A stretch of DNA of 64,000 nucleotides from DATEDA01 sp963820965 (GCA_963820965.1 CAWGCC010000015.1:54469-118468), one strand, 5' to 3'. Shown: positions 53,782 to 61,904, counted from the first letter of the stretch. Numbers and translations are program-made. Notes: generated by a model not told the origin, from the sequence alone.

Positions 53782-54174
53782 TCAGACGAGGAACGAGACG
53801 GGTGGTGCGCGCGAGCGATAAGCGCGCTGCGAGGGCGAGGCGAGATGCGGGACCGGCGGGAATGCCGGCTCGTCGCGGAACGCGGGCACGACGCTGGGCG
53901 AGTGGTCGGGCGCCCATGGAAGCGGCGGCATGCTCGCCGCCGCGCAGAGATCGCACATCCCGCCGGCGCCCGCCGGCGACTTCGTCGGCTCGGGCGCTTC
54001 GGGAGCGCGCACCACGCCGCCGCTCGTGCAGACCTCGTGGAGCACGCCCGCCGGCAGCCCTGGACGCGCGAGCATGACGCCGTGCGCGACGGCCCCGACC
54101 TGCTGCGCGAGGCTCGCGAACAGCAGCAGCGCGAGCGCGAATCGCGAGCGGGCAAGCGAGCGTAGCGAGCGCAT
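53782..54174 (-). CDS. DUF2946 family protein
   Basis: A 130-residue protein with one N-terminal membrane or signal helix (RFALALLLFASLAQQVGAVAHG) and the DUF2946 core GGMCDLCAAASMPPLPWAPDHSP with two cysteines and a histidine. Such proteins are often next to TonB-type copper receptors and are thought to act in copper handling, but have no proven function. The C-terminus is basic (RAYRSRAPP). Confidence 0.8.
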   Translation of the reverse strand: MRSLRSLARSRFALALLLFASLAQQVGAVAHGVMLARPGLPAGVLHEVCTSGGVVRAPEAPEPTKSPAGAGGMCDLCAAASMPPLPWAPDHSPSVVPAFRDEPAFPPVPHLASPSQRAYRSRAPPVSFLV

Positions 54175-54261
54175 GGCGACGGGACGGAATCCGGCGCGGA
54201 GGACTATATCATCGGTAACCCCGCCGAAGACCGTCCCCGCGCGCGTCGCCGCAGGGGGTGA

Positions 54262-55110
54262 TCACGCTGCCCGCCCGCCGGTCACCCGCGGGATCCCCGC
54301 GAGATCGGGCCAGCTTGCGATCCCCGCGTAGCCGTACATCGCGAGCAGGCTCCGACACCGCTCGGCCTGGCCGGATCCGTTCTCGAAGAGCAGCCACCCT
54401 CCCGGGACGAGGTGTCTCTTCGCGCCGGCGACGATCGCTCTGATCGCGTCCAGCCCGTCCGGTCCGCCCACGAGCGCGGTACGCGGCTCGAAGCGAAGGT
54501 CGCCCTCGCCGAGATGCGCATCGCCGGCTGCGACGTACGGCGGGTTCGAGACCACGACGTCGAAATGCTCGCCACCCAGTCCGGCAAACCACACCCCCTC
54601 CACGAGGCGGATCGCCGCCCCGTGTCGCCGGGCGTTCTCCCGCGCGACCGCGAGCGCTGCCTGCGATACGTCGACCGCGATCACCTCGGCGTCGGGTGCC
54701 GCGTGCGCGATCGCGACCGCGATCGCCCCCGAGCCGGTGCCCAGATCGAGCACGCGGCCGGCGCGGTTCGGCAACCGCTCGAGCGCGAGGTCGACCAAGA
54801 GCTCGGTCTCGGGTCGCGGGATGAGCACGTCCCGCGTCACCTTCAGCGAGAGCCCATAGAACTCGCGCTCGCCGGTGAGGTAGGCGACCGGCTCGCCGGC
54901 ACGGCGGCGCAGGAAAAGCCGCTCGATTCCGCGCACGGTCTCGGCGTCGAGCATCCGCTGGGAGTCGGCGAGCAGCCGCGCCCGCGAGAGTCCCAGCGCG
55001 TGCGCCGCGAGGACCTGGGACTCGATGGGCGGCAGGCCGCTTCCGCCGAGGATCGAGCTGACCGTGGTACTCAAGCCGCCGCGCTCTCGCCGCCGCCTCC
55101 GACAGGCCAA
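54262..55110 (-). CDS. prmC: Peptide chain release factor N5-glutamine methyltransferase PrmC
   Basis: Methylates the GGQ glutamine of RF1 and RF2. The product has up to 282 residues; a TTG at 55074 (LSTTVSSILGGSG) is an alternative start about 12 residues later. Motifs are FYGLSLKVTRDVLIPRPETELLVDLAL, VLDLGTGSGAIAVAIAHA (SAM binding) and VVSNPPYVAAGD (catalytic NPPY). The last typical family segment is LLFENGSGQAERC. It lies downstream of prfA, its substrate gene. Confidence 0.9.
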   Translation of the reverse strand: MACRRRRRERGGLSTTVSSILGGSGLPPIESQVLAAHALGLSRARLLADSQRMLDAETVRGIERLFLRRRAGEPVAYLTGEREFYGLSLKVTRDVLIPRPETELLVDLALERLPNRAGRVLDLGTGSGAIAVAIAHAAPDAEVIAVDVSQAALAVARENARRHGAAIRLVEGVWFAGLGGEHFDVVVSNPPYVAAGDAHLGEGDLRFEPRTALVGGPDGLDAIRAIVAGAKRHLVPGGWLLFENGSGQAERCRSLLAMYGYAGIASWPDLAGIPRVTGGRAA

Positions 55111-55195
55111 GCGCGCTGAAGTGCCGCGCGGTCGGCGGCGGTCTCATTCGCCTTGCTCGCAGCCCGGCGCAAGCGCGGGGCCCCTGCGCGGCGGC

Positions 55196-56272
55196 TCATT
55201 CGCCCAGCGCCGCCAGCTGCTCGGCCTGATGCTCGGCGGCGAGCGCGTCGACGATCTCGTCGAGGTCGCCATCCATCACGGCGGCGATCCTGTAGAGATC
55301 GAGCTTGATGCGGTGATCGGTGACGCGGCCCTGCGGGAAGTTGTAGGTGCGCACGCGGTCGGAACGGTCGCCGGAGCCGACCAGCGATTTCCGGGTCGCC
55401 GCCTCCTTCGCGCGCTGCTCTCGCTCGCGCTGGTCCTTGATGCGCGCAGCGAGAAGCCCCAGCGCGCGCGCGCGGTTCTTGTGCTGCGAACGGTCGTCCT
55501 GGCACTCGACCACGATCCCGGTCGGGAGGTGCGTGATGCGCACCGCCGAGTCGGTCTTGTTGACGTGCTGCCCGCCCGCGCCCGAGGCGCGGAAGGTGTC
55601 GACCTTGAGGTCGGCGGGGTTCAGCTCGATGTCGGCCACCTCGTCGGCTTCGGGCATCACCGCCACGGTCGCCGCCGAGGTGTGGATGCGTCCCTGCGTC
55701 TCGGTCGCAGGCACCCGCTGCACCCGGTGACCGCCGGACTCGAACTTGAGCTTCGAGTACGCGCCGTCACCGATGATGCGCGCGATCACCTCCTTGTAGC
55801 CGCCGAGGTCGGACAGGTTCGAGGACAGCACCTCGATCCCCCAGCCGCGCCGCTCGGCGAAGCGGGAGTACATGCGGAAGAGATCGCCGGCGAAGAGCGC
55901 CGACTCGTCGCCGCCGGTGCCGGCGCGGATCTCGACGAAGATGTTGCGATCGTCGTTCGGGTCGCGCGGCAGGAGCAGTCGCTGCAGCTCGGCCTCGAGC
56001 GCGGCCATCCTCTCCTTCGCGCTCTTCGCCTCGGCCTCGGCGAAGCTCCTCATCTCCGGGTCGCCGGCCATTTCGTTCGCGGCCGCGAGGTCGGCCTCGG
56101 CCGCACGGTACTCGCCGTAGCGCGCAGCAATCGGCGTGAGCTCGGCGTGCTCGCGCGACAGCCGCCTGAACTCGCCGAGGTCGCGCGTGACGCCCTCCGC
56201 CGAAAGCAGGCCGTTGAGCTCCTCGAGCCGGCGTGCGACCTGGTCGAGCTTCGCGGCGATGGAAGGTTTCAT
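55196..56272 (-). CDS. prfA: Peptide chain release factor 1 PrfA
   Basis: Terminates translation at UAA and UAG. The product has 358 residues, starting MKPSIAAKLDQVARRLEELNG; the long open frame upstream is a shadow of hemA. The codon-recognition PAT tripeptide lies at residues 188-190, and the catalytic GGQ at 233-235 in ASGAGGQHVNKT. The C-terminal basic segment DQREREQRAKEAATRKSLVGSGDRSDRVRTYNFPQGR is typical. It lies between hemA and prmC, as in other proteobacteria. Confidence 0.95.
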   Translation of the reverse strand: MKPSIAAKLDQVARRLEELNGLLSAEGVTRDLGEFRRLSREHAELTPIAARYGEYRAAEADLAAANEMAGDPEMRSFAEAEAKSAKERMAALEAELQRLLLPRDPNDDRNIFVEIRAGTGGDESALFAGDLFRMYSRFAERRGWGIEVLSSNLSDLGGYKEVIARIIGDGAYSKLKFESGGHRVQRVPATETQGRIHTSAATVAVMPEADEVADIELNPADLKVDTFRASGAGGQHVNKTDSAVRITHLPTGIVVECQDDRSQHKNRARALGLLAARIKDQREREQRAKEAATRKSLVGSGDRSDRVRTYNFPQGRVTDHRIKLDLYRIAAVMDGDLDEIVDALAAEHQAEQLAALGE

Positions 56273-56307
56273 GGCGGCGATGTGCCGTCGTCCGCGCTCG
56301 GGTCCAG

Positions 56308-57561
56308 CTAACGCCCGGAGCGCAGGCTGTAGAGCCGCGCGACGAGCTCGCGGAAGCTCGCGCGGTCCGCGGCCGGGGCGTCGCTCAGCGCCTGGGTCGG
56401 CGCGTGCAGCAGCTTGTTGGTGAGGCTGTGCGAGAGGCACTCCAGCACCGCCTTCGGATCGTCGCCGCGGGCGAGCATCCTGAGCGCCCGCTCCAGCTCG
56501 TTCCGCCGCGCGGCTTCGCCGCTGTCGCGCAGCGCGCGTATCGTCGGGACGAGCTCGCGGACGTCCATCCAGTGGAGAAACGAGCCGACCTGCGTGTCGA
56601 TGATGGCCTCGGCCTGCGCGACGTGCGAGGCGCGCTCGCCGTGGCCGGCGCGCACGATCTCGCCGAGATCGTCGACGGTGTAAAGGTAGACGTCGTCGAG
56701 CTCGCCCACCTCCGGCTCGATGTCGCGCGGGACGGCAAGGTCGACCATGTACACCGGGGCGTGGCGCCGGGCCTTGATGACGCGCTCCATCGTTCCCTTG
56801 CCGAGGATCGGGAGCGAGCTCGCCGTACAGGAGATGACGATGTCGTGCTCGTGCAGCCGCTCGGGCAACTCGCGCAGCTCGATCGCCCGGGCGTTGAACC
56901 GGTGCGCGAGATGCTGGGCGCGGTCGAGCGTGCGGTTCGCCACCGTCATGGCGCGCGGCCGCTGCGCCGCAAAGTGGGTGGCGCAGAGATCGATCATCTC
57001 GCCGGCGCCCACGAGCAGCACGCTCGTCTCGCGCAGACTGGGAAAGATCCGCCCGGCGAGCTTCACCGAGGCCGCAGCCATCGACACGACGCTCGCGCCG
57101 ATGCCGGTGTTGGTGCGCACCTCCTTCGCGACCGCGAACGAGCGCTGGAAGAGCCGCGATAGCGTCGCGCCCAAGGTGCCCGCTTCCTCGGCCAGCCTGA
57201 CCGCGTCCTTCATCTGGCCGAGGATCTGCGGTTCGCCGAGCACCATCGAGTCGAGCCCGGCGGCGACGCGGAACGCGTGGCGCACAGCCTCCTCGCGCGG
57301 CAGCGTGTAGACGTAGGGCTTGAGGTCCTGCGGGTCGAGCTGCTGGTACCCGACGAGCCATGCGAGCGCCTCGGTCGGCTCGCCAGCGGCGCAGTAGAGC
57401 TCGGTGCGGTTGCAGGTCGAGAGGATCGCCGTCTCCGCCGCCGGCCGCGCCTTGACCACCGCGCCGAGCGCCGCCCGCAGGCCGTCGGCGCTGAACGCCA
57501 CCTTCTCGCGGATCGCGAGCGGCGCGCTCTGGTAGTTCAGGCCGAGCGTGAAGAGCTGCAT
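56308..57561 (-). CDS. hemA: Glutamyl-tRNA reductase HemA
   Basis: First committed enzyme of C5 tetrapyrrole synthesis: reduces glutamyl-tRNA to glutamate-1-semialdehyde. I start at MQLFTLGLNYQSAPLAIREKV (417 residues). The catalytic cysteine is Cys50 in ILSTCNRTELY. The nucleotide-binding domain has VLLVGAGEMIDLCATHF, and the C-terminal dimerisation helix has SLTNKLLHAPTQAL. It precedes prfA and prmC and links with the hemC-D-X-Y block 21 kb away. Confidence 0.95.
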   Translation of the reverse strand: MQLFTLGLNYQSAPLAIREKVAFSADGLRAALGAVVKARPAAETAILSTCNRTELYCAAGEPTEALAWLVGYQQLDPQDLKPYVYTLPREEAVRHAFRVAAGLDSMVLGEPQILGQMKDAVRLAEEAGTLGATLSRLFQRSFAVAKEVRTNTGIGASVVSMAAASVKLAGRIFPSLRETSVLLVGAGEMIDLCATHFAAQRPRAMTVANRTLDRAQHLAHRFNARAIELRELPERLHEHDIVISCTASSLPILGKGTMERVIKARRHAPVYMVDLAVPRDIEPEVGELDDVYLYTVDDLGEIVRAGHGERASHVAQAEAIIDTQVGSFLHWMDVRELVPTIRALRDSGEAARRNELERALRMLARGDDPKAVLECLSHSLTNKLLHAPTQALSDAPAADRASFRELVARLYSLRSGR

Positions 57562-57676
57562 GGTGGACGGCGCTTGATTTCGCGCCGCTATTCTACCGGG
57601 CGGCTCGCGGCGGCGGGGCGCTTCGCCCCCCGAACTCGAGCTGCCGGCCGCCCCGAATGGCGCGCGACGTGCGCCG

Positions 57677-58426
57677 CTACGCGGCGATTTCGTCCGGCAG
57701 CACCGAGTCCTCGATGTCGCGGAACGACGCCTGGGTATCGAGCAGCGGGAACTGCCGAGGATGCCCGATGAGGAACCCCTGGAAGTAGCGCACGCCCAGG
57801 CCGAACGCCCAGTCGAGCTTCTCCTGGCTGTCGATGCCCTGGGCGACAACGCGGGAGCTCACCGCGGCCGCGGCCTCGACGAGGTCGCGGATCTCCCTGT
57901 CCATCAGGTTCTGAAACGCGGCCGAGACCGCCTTCCGGTCAAGCTTTATCAGCCTCGGCCGGACCAGCCGGAGCACGGTCTCCATCGCCTTCGGCCGGTT
58001 GGGAACGAAATCGTCGAGCGCGAGACGGACGTTGCGCGCCGCGCACTCGCGCGCGAACTGGAGCAGCACCGTCGGATCGCTCGCCGAGGCGGTGTTGGTG
58101 ACCTCGAGGATCAGCCGCTTCGCCTTGTCACCGAGATCGTCGAGATGGCGGAGGTACCGCGCGCGGTGCGCGCCGAGCGTCACCATCGAGACGTTGACGC
58201 TCACCATCAGCGAGGAATGCAGCATGTCGAGCGCGGCGTTCGCCTGCTTGAGCACGGAGACGTCGATCGTGCCGATGTAGCCGCAGTCCTCCCACCGCCG
58301 GATCATCGTCTCGCGCGACTCGGGCTTGTCGAGCCCCTCGCGGAAGCGCAGCAGCGCCTCGTAGGCGACCACGTGTCCCCGGTCGCTCATGATCGGCTGG
58401 AACGCAGTGCGGATGATGGCTTCCAT
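57677..58426 (-). CDS. EAL-domain protein with degenerate catalytic motifs
   Basis: A 249-residue single-domain protein starting MEAIIRTAFQPIMSDRGHVVAYEALLRF. The EAL triplet and SVNVSMVTL are present. LILEVTNTAS keeps the first glutamate of the E-x-T-E motif but has Asn for the second. LALDDFVPNRPKA has the Asp pair but an altered loop. RLIKLDRKAVS has the lysine. VVAQGIDSQEKLDWAFGLGVRYFQGFLIG has Gln where active enzymes have the catalytic Glu. It is therefore probably a c-di-GMP binder or scaffold and not an active phosphodiesterase. No GGDEF domain is attached. Confidence 0.82.
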   Translation of the reverse strand: MEAIIRTAFQPIMSDRGHVVAYEALLRFREGLDKPESRETMIRRWEDCGYIGTIDVSVLKQANAALDMLHSSLMVSVNVSMVTLGAHRARYLRHLDDLGDKAKRLILEVTNTASASDPTVLLQFARECAARNVRLALDDFVPNRPKAMETVLRLVRPRLIKLDRKAVSAAFQNLMDREIRDLVEAAAAVSSRVVAQGIDSQEKLDWAFGLGVRYFQGFLIGHPRQFPLLDTQASFRDIEDSVLPDEIAA

Positions 58427-58588
58427 GGTCGGCCCGGCGGTATCGTCGGACCTGCCATGCAAGCACGGTGCCAGCCCGTGCGTGCGCCCGCGGTGTGAAG
58501 TTGTTCTCGTTTCGGGCGCCACCCGACGCCAGGCGTGTCGCAGGCGTCGTCAGCACTGTCGGCGGGCGGTCGGCCCGGACGCCGCGCG

Positions 58589-59152
58589 TCAGCGCAGACC
58601 GATGTCGCGGGCGATCTGCGCGCCCATCTTCGGATCGTAGCCCTCGACCCGCTTCTGCTCGGCGACCGCTTTGTCCTGCTGCCCTGCCCGGTGGTAGGCG
58701 ATCGCGAGCTCATGCCCGGCGTGCGGGTTGAAATACTGCTGCTTCGCCGCTTCCTGCAGATGCTCGATCGCCGACCCCAGCTCGCCGCGGCGGAGATAGA
58801 TCACGCCGAGCCCGTACCACGCGCGATCGAGCATCGGCTTGAGGCGGATGGCCTCCTTGAACTCCGCGACCGCGCGGTCGAGGTCGCCGCGCTCATGGTA
58901 GAGAAATCCGAGGTTGAAGCGCGTGTCGGCATCGTCAGGCGCAAGCCGTACCGCCTCCGCCAGCGCCTCGATTGCGCGCGCCGGCTCCTGCTGCTGTGCG
59001 TAGAGGAACCCGATGCACCGCCAGGCATCGACGCGCTTTGGTTCGAGCGCGAGCGCCGCACGGAAATCCTCGATCGCGCGCCGGTCGCGCTTCAGGAACG
59101 ACCAGAACTGAGCGCGCCAGAGGAGCGCGCGCACGGCGAGCGGGCCGCTCAT
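58589..59152 (-). CDS. Tetratricopeptide-repeat protein
   Basis: A 187-residue protein made mostly of TPR helices. Consensus-like units are AIEDFRAALALEPKRVDAWRCIGFLYAQQQE, AIEALAEAVRLAPDDADTRFNLGFLYHERGD and AVAEFKEAIRLKPMLDRAWYGLGVIYLRRGE, with a fourth partial unit. There is no signal peptide. It probably serves in protein-protein contacts; no specific partner is evident. Confidence 0.88.
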   Translation of the reverse strand: MSGPLAVRALLWRAQFWSFLKRDRRAIEDFRAALALEPKRVDAWRCIGFLYAQQQEPARAIEALAEAVRLAPDDADTRFNLGFLYHERGDLDRAVAEFKEAIRLKPMLDRAWYGLGVIYLRRGELGSAIEHLQEAAKQQYFNPHAGHELAIAYHRAGQQDKAVAEQKRVEGYDPKMGAQIARDIGLR

Positions 59153-59160
59153 GTCAGGCA

Positions 59161-59638
59161 GGCCAAGCGCCTATCGCGGGGAAAAGCCGGCGGCCGGCGA
59201 GGGAATTGAACCGACACGACGACCTTCAATGTCGCCTGTGGCCGCGGCAGTGTTTGATCGATCAGCAACCTCCGAGGACGCCCCGTTGCGTCACCCGCAG
59301 CATGCAACACTGCGCAGAACCGACTCACGCGATATCTACACCGGCAGGCGCAGATGTTGGCGGGCACCTTACCGGGGGCCGGGACCACGATCTGCGATTG
59401 GGCGCGGAGGCCGGATTTTACGCCGGAGAACCGCATTCGCCTTTCCGGCCGCACCATGGCAGAACACTGCCGTCAACGCGCCTGCGAGTCCGAGCAGGCT
59501 CGCGCCGTCCGACGCCATCGTTCGGCGTTCAGGTAGCCATGCGACAGCCCCGCACCCGCCGCGAATGCGGCCACGCAGGCCGCGCGCAGACTCGCCTCGA
59601 GCGCGACCGGCGCGCGCGAGTCAGGAAAGCGGCAGCGG
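59161..59638. other. Gene-poor stretch with a degraded tRNA-Phe-like segment
   Basis: About 480 bases without a gene I can support. It contains a degraded copy of the tRNA-Phe 3' end plus about 80 bases of flank (about 59190-59315), also found at 61143-61275. Confidence 0.5.
59190..59315. repeat. Degraded repeat copy A (tRNA-Phe 3' end plus flank)
   Basis: GGAATTGAACCG and the following ACAC....TTCAA line up with the T arm and anticodon side of tRNA-Phe. Further on, TCCGAGGACGCC and GTTGCGT match copy B at 61229-61256. About 120 bases are recognisable but diverged. It lies just beyond the TPR gene and marks the outer edge of the islet. Confidence 0.55.
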
Positions 59639-60202
59639 CTAGCGGCGGTGCTGCCGCGCGAGGCAGTTGCGCACATGGGCGTCGAGCCAGGCATCCTTCA
59701 GCCCCAGGATCGCGGCTTCGTTGCGGCAGCGCGCGGTGCGCGTATCGGGGTCGTTGCCCGTCGATCCGATACGCGCCGGGAGCGGCTCGCGCACGATGCC
59801 GCTGTCCTCGGGGAGCGGGTCGAGCCGGCCGTCGCCGAGCTGCTGCACCGCCAGCTGGACCTTCAACTCGCCGGCGGTCCCCATGCCGAGCTCGTCGGCC
59901 GCGCGCCGCGACAGGTTGACGACGCGCCCCGGCCCACCGCCCCAGCGGTCGTTGACGAGCACGGTCACGCTGCGCCCCGATGCTGGATCGCTCACGCGCA
60001 GCCGGGTGCCGAGGGGCAATGTCCGGTGCGCGGCGGTGAGGCGCGTCCCGTCGTAGCGTCGGCCGCTCGCGGTGAGCTGGCCCTCGAGGTCGGGCGAATA
60101 GACCGATGCGAGGCCGGCCTCTTCCTGCGCGAGCGCCGCCGGTCCGGAGGCAAGGCAGGCCGCGGCGATAAAACCGGCGGCGAGAGCGTGGAGATCGCGC
60201 AC
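59639..60202 (-). CDS. RlpA-like double-psi beta-barrel lipoprotein/transglycosylase-type protein
   Basis: A 187-residue secreted protein with signal peptide MRDLHALAAGFIAAACLASGPAALAQ. Its DPBB domain (GLASVYSPDLEGQLTASGRRYDGTRLTAAHRTLPLGTRLRVSDPASGRSVTVLVNDRW) is the RlpA fold; the catalytic aspartate is in VLVNDRWGG. There is no SPOR domain. The C-terminal ~60 residues with two cysteines are unlike standard RlpA. The homologues are septal-ring peptidoglycan hydrolases. Confidence 0.8.
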   Translation of the reverse strand: MRDLHALAAGFIAAACLASGPAALAQEEAGLASVYSPDLEGQLTASGRRYDGTRLTAAHRTLPLGTRLRVSDPASGRSVTVLVNDRWGGGPGRVVNLSRRAADELGMGTAGELKVQLAVQQLGDGRLDPLPEDSGIVREPLPARIGSTGNDPDTRTARCRNEAAILGLKDAWLDAHVRNCLARQHRR

Positions 60203-60301
60203 GATGAGGGGCCCCCTTGGAAGCTATTTAATAACGGCGAGAGCCCGACCGACCATGCTCGCCGACTTCGCAGCGCGCGACGAGAACTCGCTCATGGCGC
60301 A

Positions 60302-60562
60302 CTAAGGCATTGATGTAGCGAGCGTTTTCTCGAGGCGTCCGAGCACCGCATCCGACTTGCCGTATTTGCCGGTCCGGCGCGCCTCATCGCAGGAACGGAA
60401 ACCTCGCGCAATGAAGTCGCGCTGAGCCTTCCTCCGCTCGATGCTCTCTCGAATCGACTGTTCGAGGAAGCTCGAGAGGCTCTCGCCCTCCTGCAGGACC
60501 TCCTCCGCTGCATCCCGAACCTCGGGATCTACGCGCAGGGACGGGAACGTCGCGGTCTTCAT
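60302..60562 (-). CDS. Orphan YlcI/YnfO-type antitoxin (copy 1)
   Basis: An 86-residue protein starting MKTATFPSLRVDPEVRDAAEEVLQEGESLSSFLEQSIRESIERRK, a ribbon-helix-helix DNA-binding antitoxin pattern. It is closely similar along its length to the antitoxin at 61626-61904 but has no toxin gene beside it. The upstream flank is partly shared too, so it is probably the survivor of a duplicated toxin-antitoxin unit. Confidence 0.8.
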   Translation of the reverse strand: MKTATFPSLRVDPEVRDAAEEVLQEGESLSSFLEQSIRESIERRKAQRDFIARGFRSCDEARRTGKYGKSDAVLGRLEKTLATSMP

Positions 60563-60746
60563 TTCAGTTTCTTGCGTTGCAAATGTCAGGAGCGGCACAT
60601 GCGAATCGAAGAGGCCTAAGGACGGTTGCGTTCGGCACGGTGCCCACCGAACGCACGTTAGCGGGGCAGAAATCTGTCAGACATGTTCCCGGACTCGTTT
60701 GTCAGCTATGTGCCCCACCGCTCAGGGCGGCGGCGTCCGTGTTCGG
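60563..60746. other. Intergenic region between orphan antitoxin and kup fragment
   Basis: 184 bases without a gene. It holds a 9-bp inverted repeat (TGCGTTCGG at 60627-60635 and its complement at 60647-60655) that could terminate the kup fragment transcript. The stretch from about 60667 has an insertion-sequence-end look that I could not confirm. Confidence 0.4.
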
Positions 60747-61133
60747 TCAGATCTCGAGTTTCGTGCCGAGCTCGATCACCTGGCCCGATGGGATGTTGAA
60801 GTAGTCGGCCGCGGTGCGTGCATTGCGGGCCATGGCGGCGAACAGCCGCTCGCGCCACATCGCCATGCCCTTCTTGGGCGAGGGGACGACCGTCGTGCGG
60901 CTGAGGAGGAACCACGTCTCCTCGGGATCCAGCGCCAACCCGCTCTTCTTGCTGAGACGCAGCGCCTGCGATACGTCGGGGCGGTCCATGAAGCCGAAGT
61001 ACACCGTCATGCGGTAGAAGCCCTGGCCGAGCACATCGACCCATATCCTTTCGCTCGACGGCACCCAAGGGATCTCTCGAATGATTACGGTGAGCAGGAC
61101 GACCCGCTCGTGCAGCACCTTATTGCATGAGAA
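60747..61133 (-). pseudogene. KUP potassium transporter, C-terminal fragment only
   Basis: The minus-strand frame encodes the cytoplasmic C-terminus of KUP: NKVLHERVVLLTVIIREIPWVPSSER, GFYRMTVYFGFMDRPDVSQALRL and GLALDPEETWFLLSRTTVVPS, then MAMWRERLFAAMARNARTAADYFNIPSGQVIELGTKLEI. The ~500 upstream residues with all membrane helices are missing. The frame begins abruptly at the tRNA-Phe-like repeat (61141). The gene was cut by rearrangement at that point, or contigs were mis-joined there. Confidence 0.85.
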
Positions 61134-61140
61134 ATTCTGC

Positions 61141-61184
61141 AGTGGTGGCCAAGGACGGAATTGAACCGCCGACACAAGGATTTT
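61141..61184. repeat. 44-bp direct repeat of the tRNA-Phe 3' end (distal copy)
   Basis: Identical to 62288-62331, the 3' end of tRNA-Phe from its CCA through the T arm to the anticodon arm. Downstream the two diverge at once. It resembles an att core left by integration at tRNA-Phe and brackets the toxin-antitoxin segment. Confidence 0.75.
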
Positions 61185-61275
61185 GAGTTCGGCTTTGGCT
61201 GAAGAAGTGGTTGTTAGATCAGTGACTTCCGAGGACGCCCGTTGCGTTCTTTGCAGCACCATGCATCGCTTTGCA
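61143..61275. repeat. Repeat copy B (tRNA-Phe 3' end plus flank)
   Basis: The tRNA-like 44 bases plus about 90 bases of flank, the latter recognisable in diverged form in copy A at 59190-59315 (AGATCAG, TTCCGAGGACGCC, GTTGCGTT). It indicates that a piece larger than the tRNA end was duplicated. Confidence 0.55.
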
Positions 61276-61320
61276 CAGCTGATCCCCGCAAAATTCACGC
61301 GGCGCTCCAGCCGCCGCGGC

Positions 61321-61629
61321 TCAGTGGTAGTCGTCTTCTCGCTGATGGCGTACCGCCAGGATGCTGACGGTCTTGTCGTCGTCAATCTCGAACAATGCGA
61401 CGTACCCGGACGCCCCAAATGGGATCACGACCTCGCGCAGGAACGGGTTGCTCGAGGTTGCCTTTCGGTAACTGAACGGCGAGAGCTCAAGGCTTCTGAC
61501 CGCATTCCGAATCGCTTCTAGCGCCCGCTCAGCCACTGCCCAGTCGGTCTCGTCCCGCTCAAGAATGAACTCGTAGAGTCGGACTAGGTCGGCCTCCGCC
61601 TGCTCGGTGAACCGGACCCGATAGCTCAC
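61321..61629 (-). CDS. RelE/ParE-family toxin
   Basis: A 102-residue protein: MSYRVRFTEQAEADLVRLYEFILERDETDWAVAERALEAI, then LSPFSYRKATSSNPFLREVVIPFGASGYVALFEIDDDKTVSILAVRHQREDDYH. This is the ParE/RelE fold, with the basic pocket residues R in FLREVV and the late ILAVRHQRED. Its start overlaps the antitoxin stop by four bases. It probably inhibits gyrase (ParE-like) or cleaves mRNA (RelE-like); sequence alone cannot decide. Confidence 0.88.
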   Translation of the reverse strand: MSYRVRFTEQAEADLVRLYEFILERDETDWAVAERALEAIRNAVRSLELSPFSYRKATSSNPFLREVVIPFGASGYVALFEIDDDKTVSILAVRHQREDDYH

Positions 61630-61904
61630 CTGCGGCCTTTGGCCGACGTCTTGGCGCGGGCAAGCATCTTCTCGAGACGCCCGATCACTACTTCAGACTT
61701 GATGTATGTGCTCGTGCGGCGCGCCTCATCGCGGGAGCGCAAGCCACGCGCAATGAACTCGCGCCGAGCCTCTCGTCGCTCGATGCTCTCCCGAATCGAC
61801 TGCTCGAGGAAGCTCGAAAGGCTCTCACCCTCCTCCAGAACCCCCTCTGCCGCATCCCGAAGCTCGGGATCGACGCGTAGGGACGGGAACGTGGCGGTCT
61901 TCAT
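61626..61904 (-). CDS. YlcI/YnfO-type antitoxin (copy 2), partner of the toxin
   Basis: A 92-residue ribbon-helix-helix protein starting MKTATFPSLRVDPELRDAAEGVLEEGESLSSFLEQSIRESIERREARREF. The N-terminal strand-helix-helix binds DNA and the C-terminal basic tail binds toxin. It precedes the toxin gene in a classical antitoxin-toxin operon with a four-base overlap. A second copy of this gene without a toxin is at 60302. Confidence 0.86.
   Translation of the reverse strand: MKTATFPSLRVDPELRDAAEGVLEEGESLSSFLEQSIRESIERREARREFIARGLRSRDEARRTSTYIKSEVVIGRLEKMLARAKTSAKGRR

Noticed and set aside
60667..60715. Insertion-sequence end (TGTCAGACATG and a later TGTCAGC)
   Set aside because: No transposase fragment or second terminal repeat was found nearby, so the resemblance is not enough.
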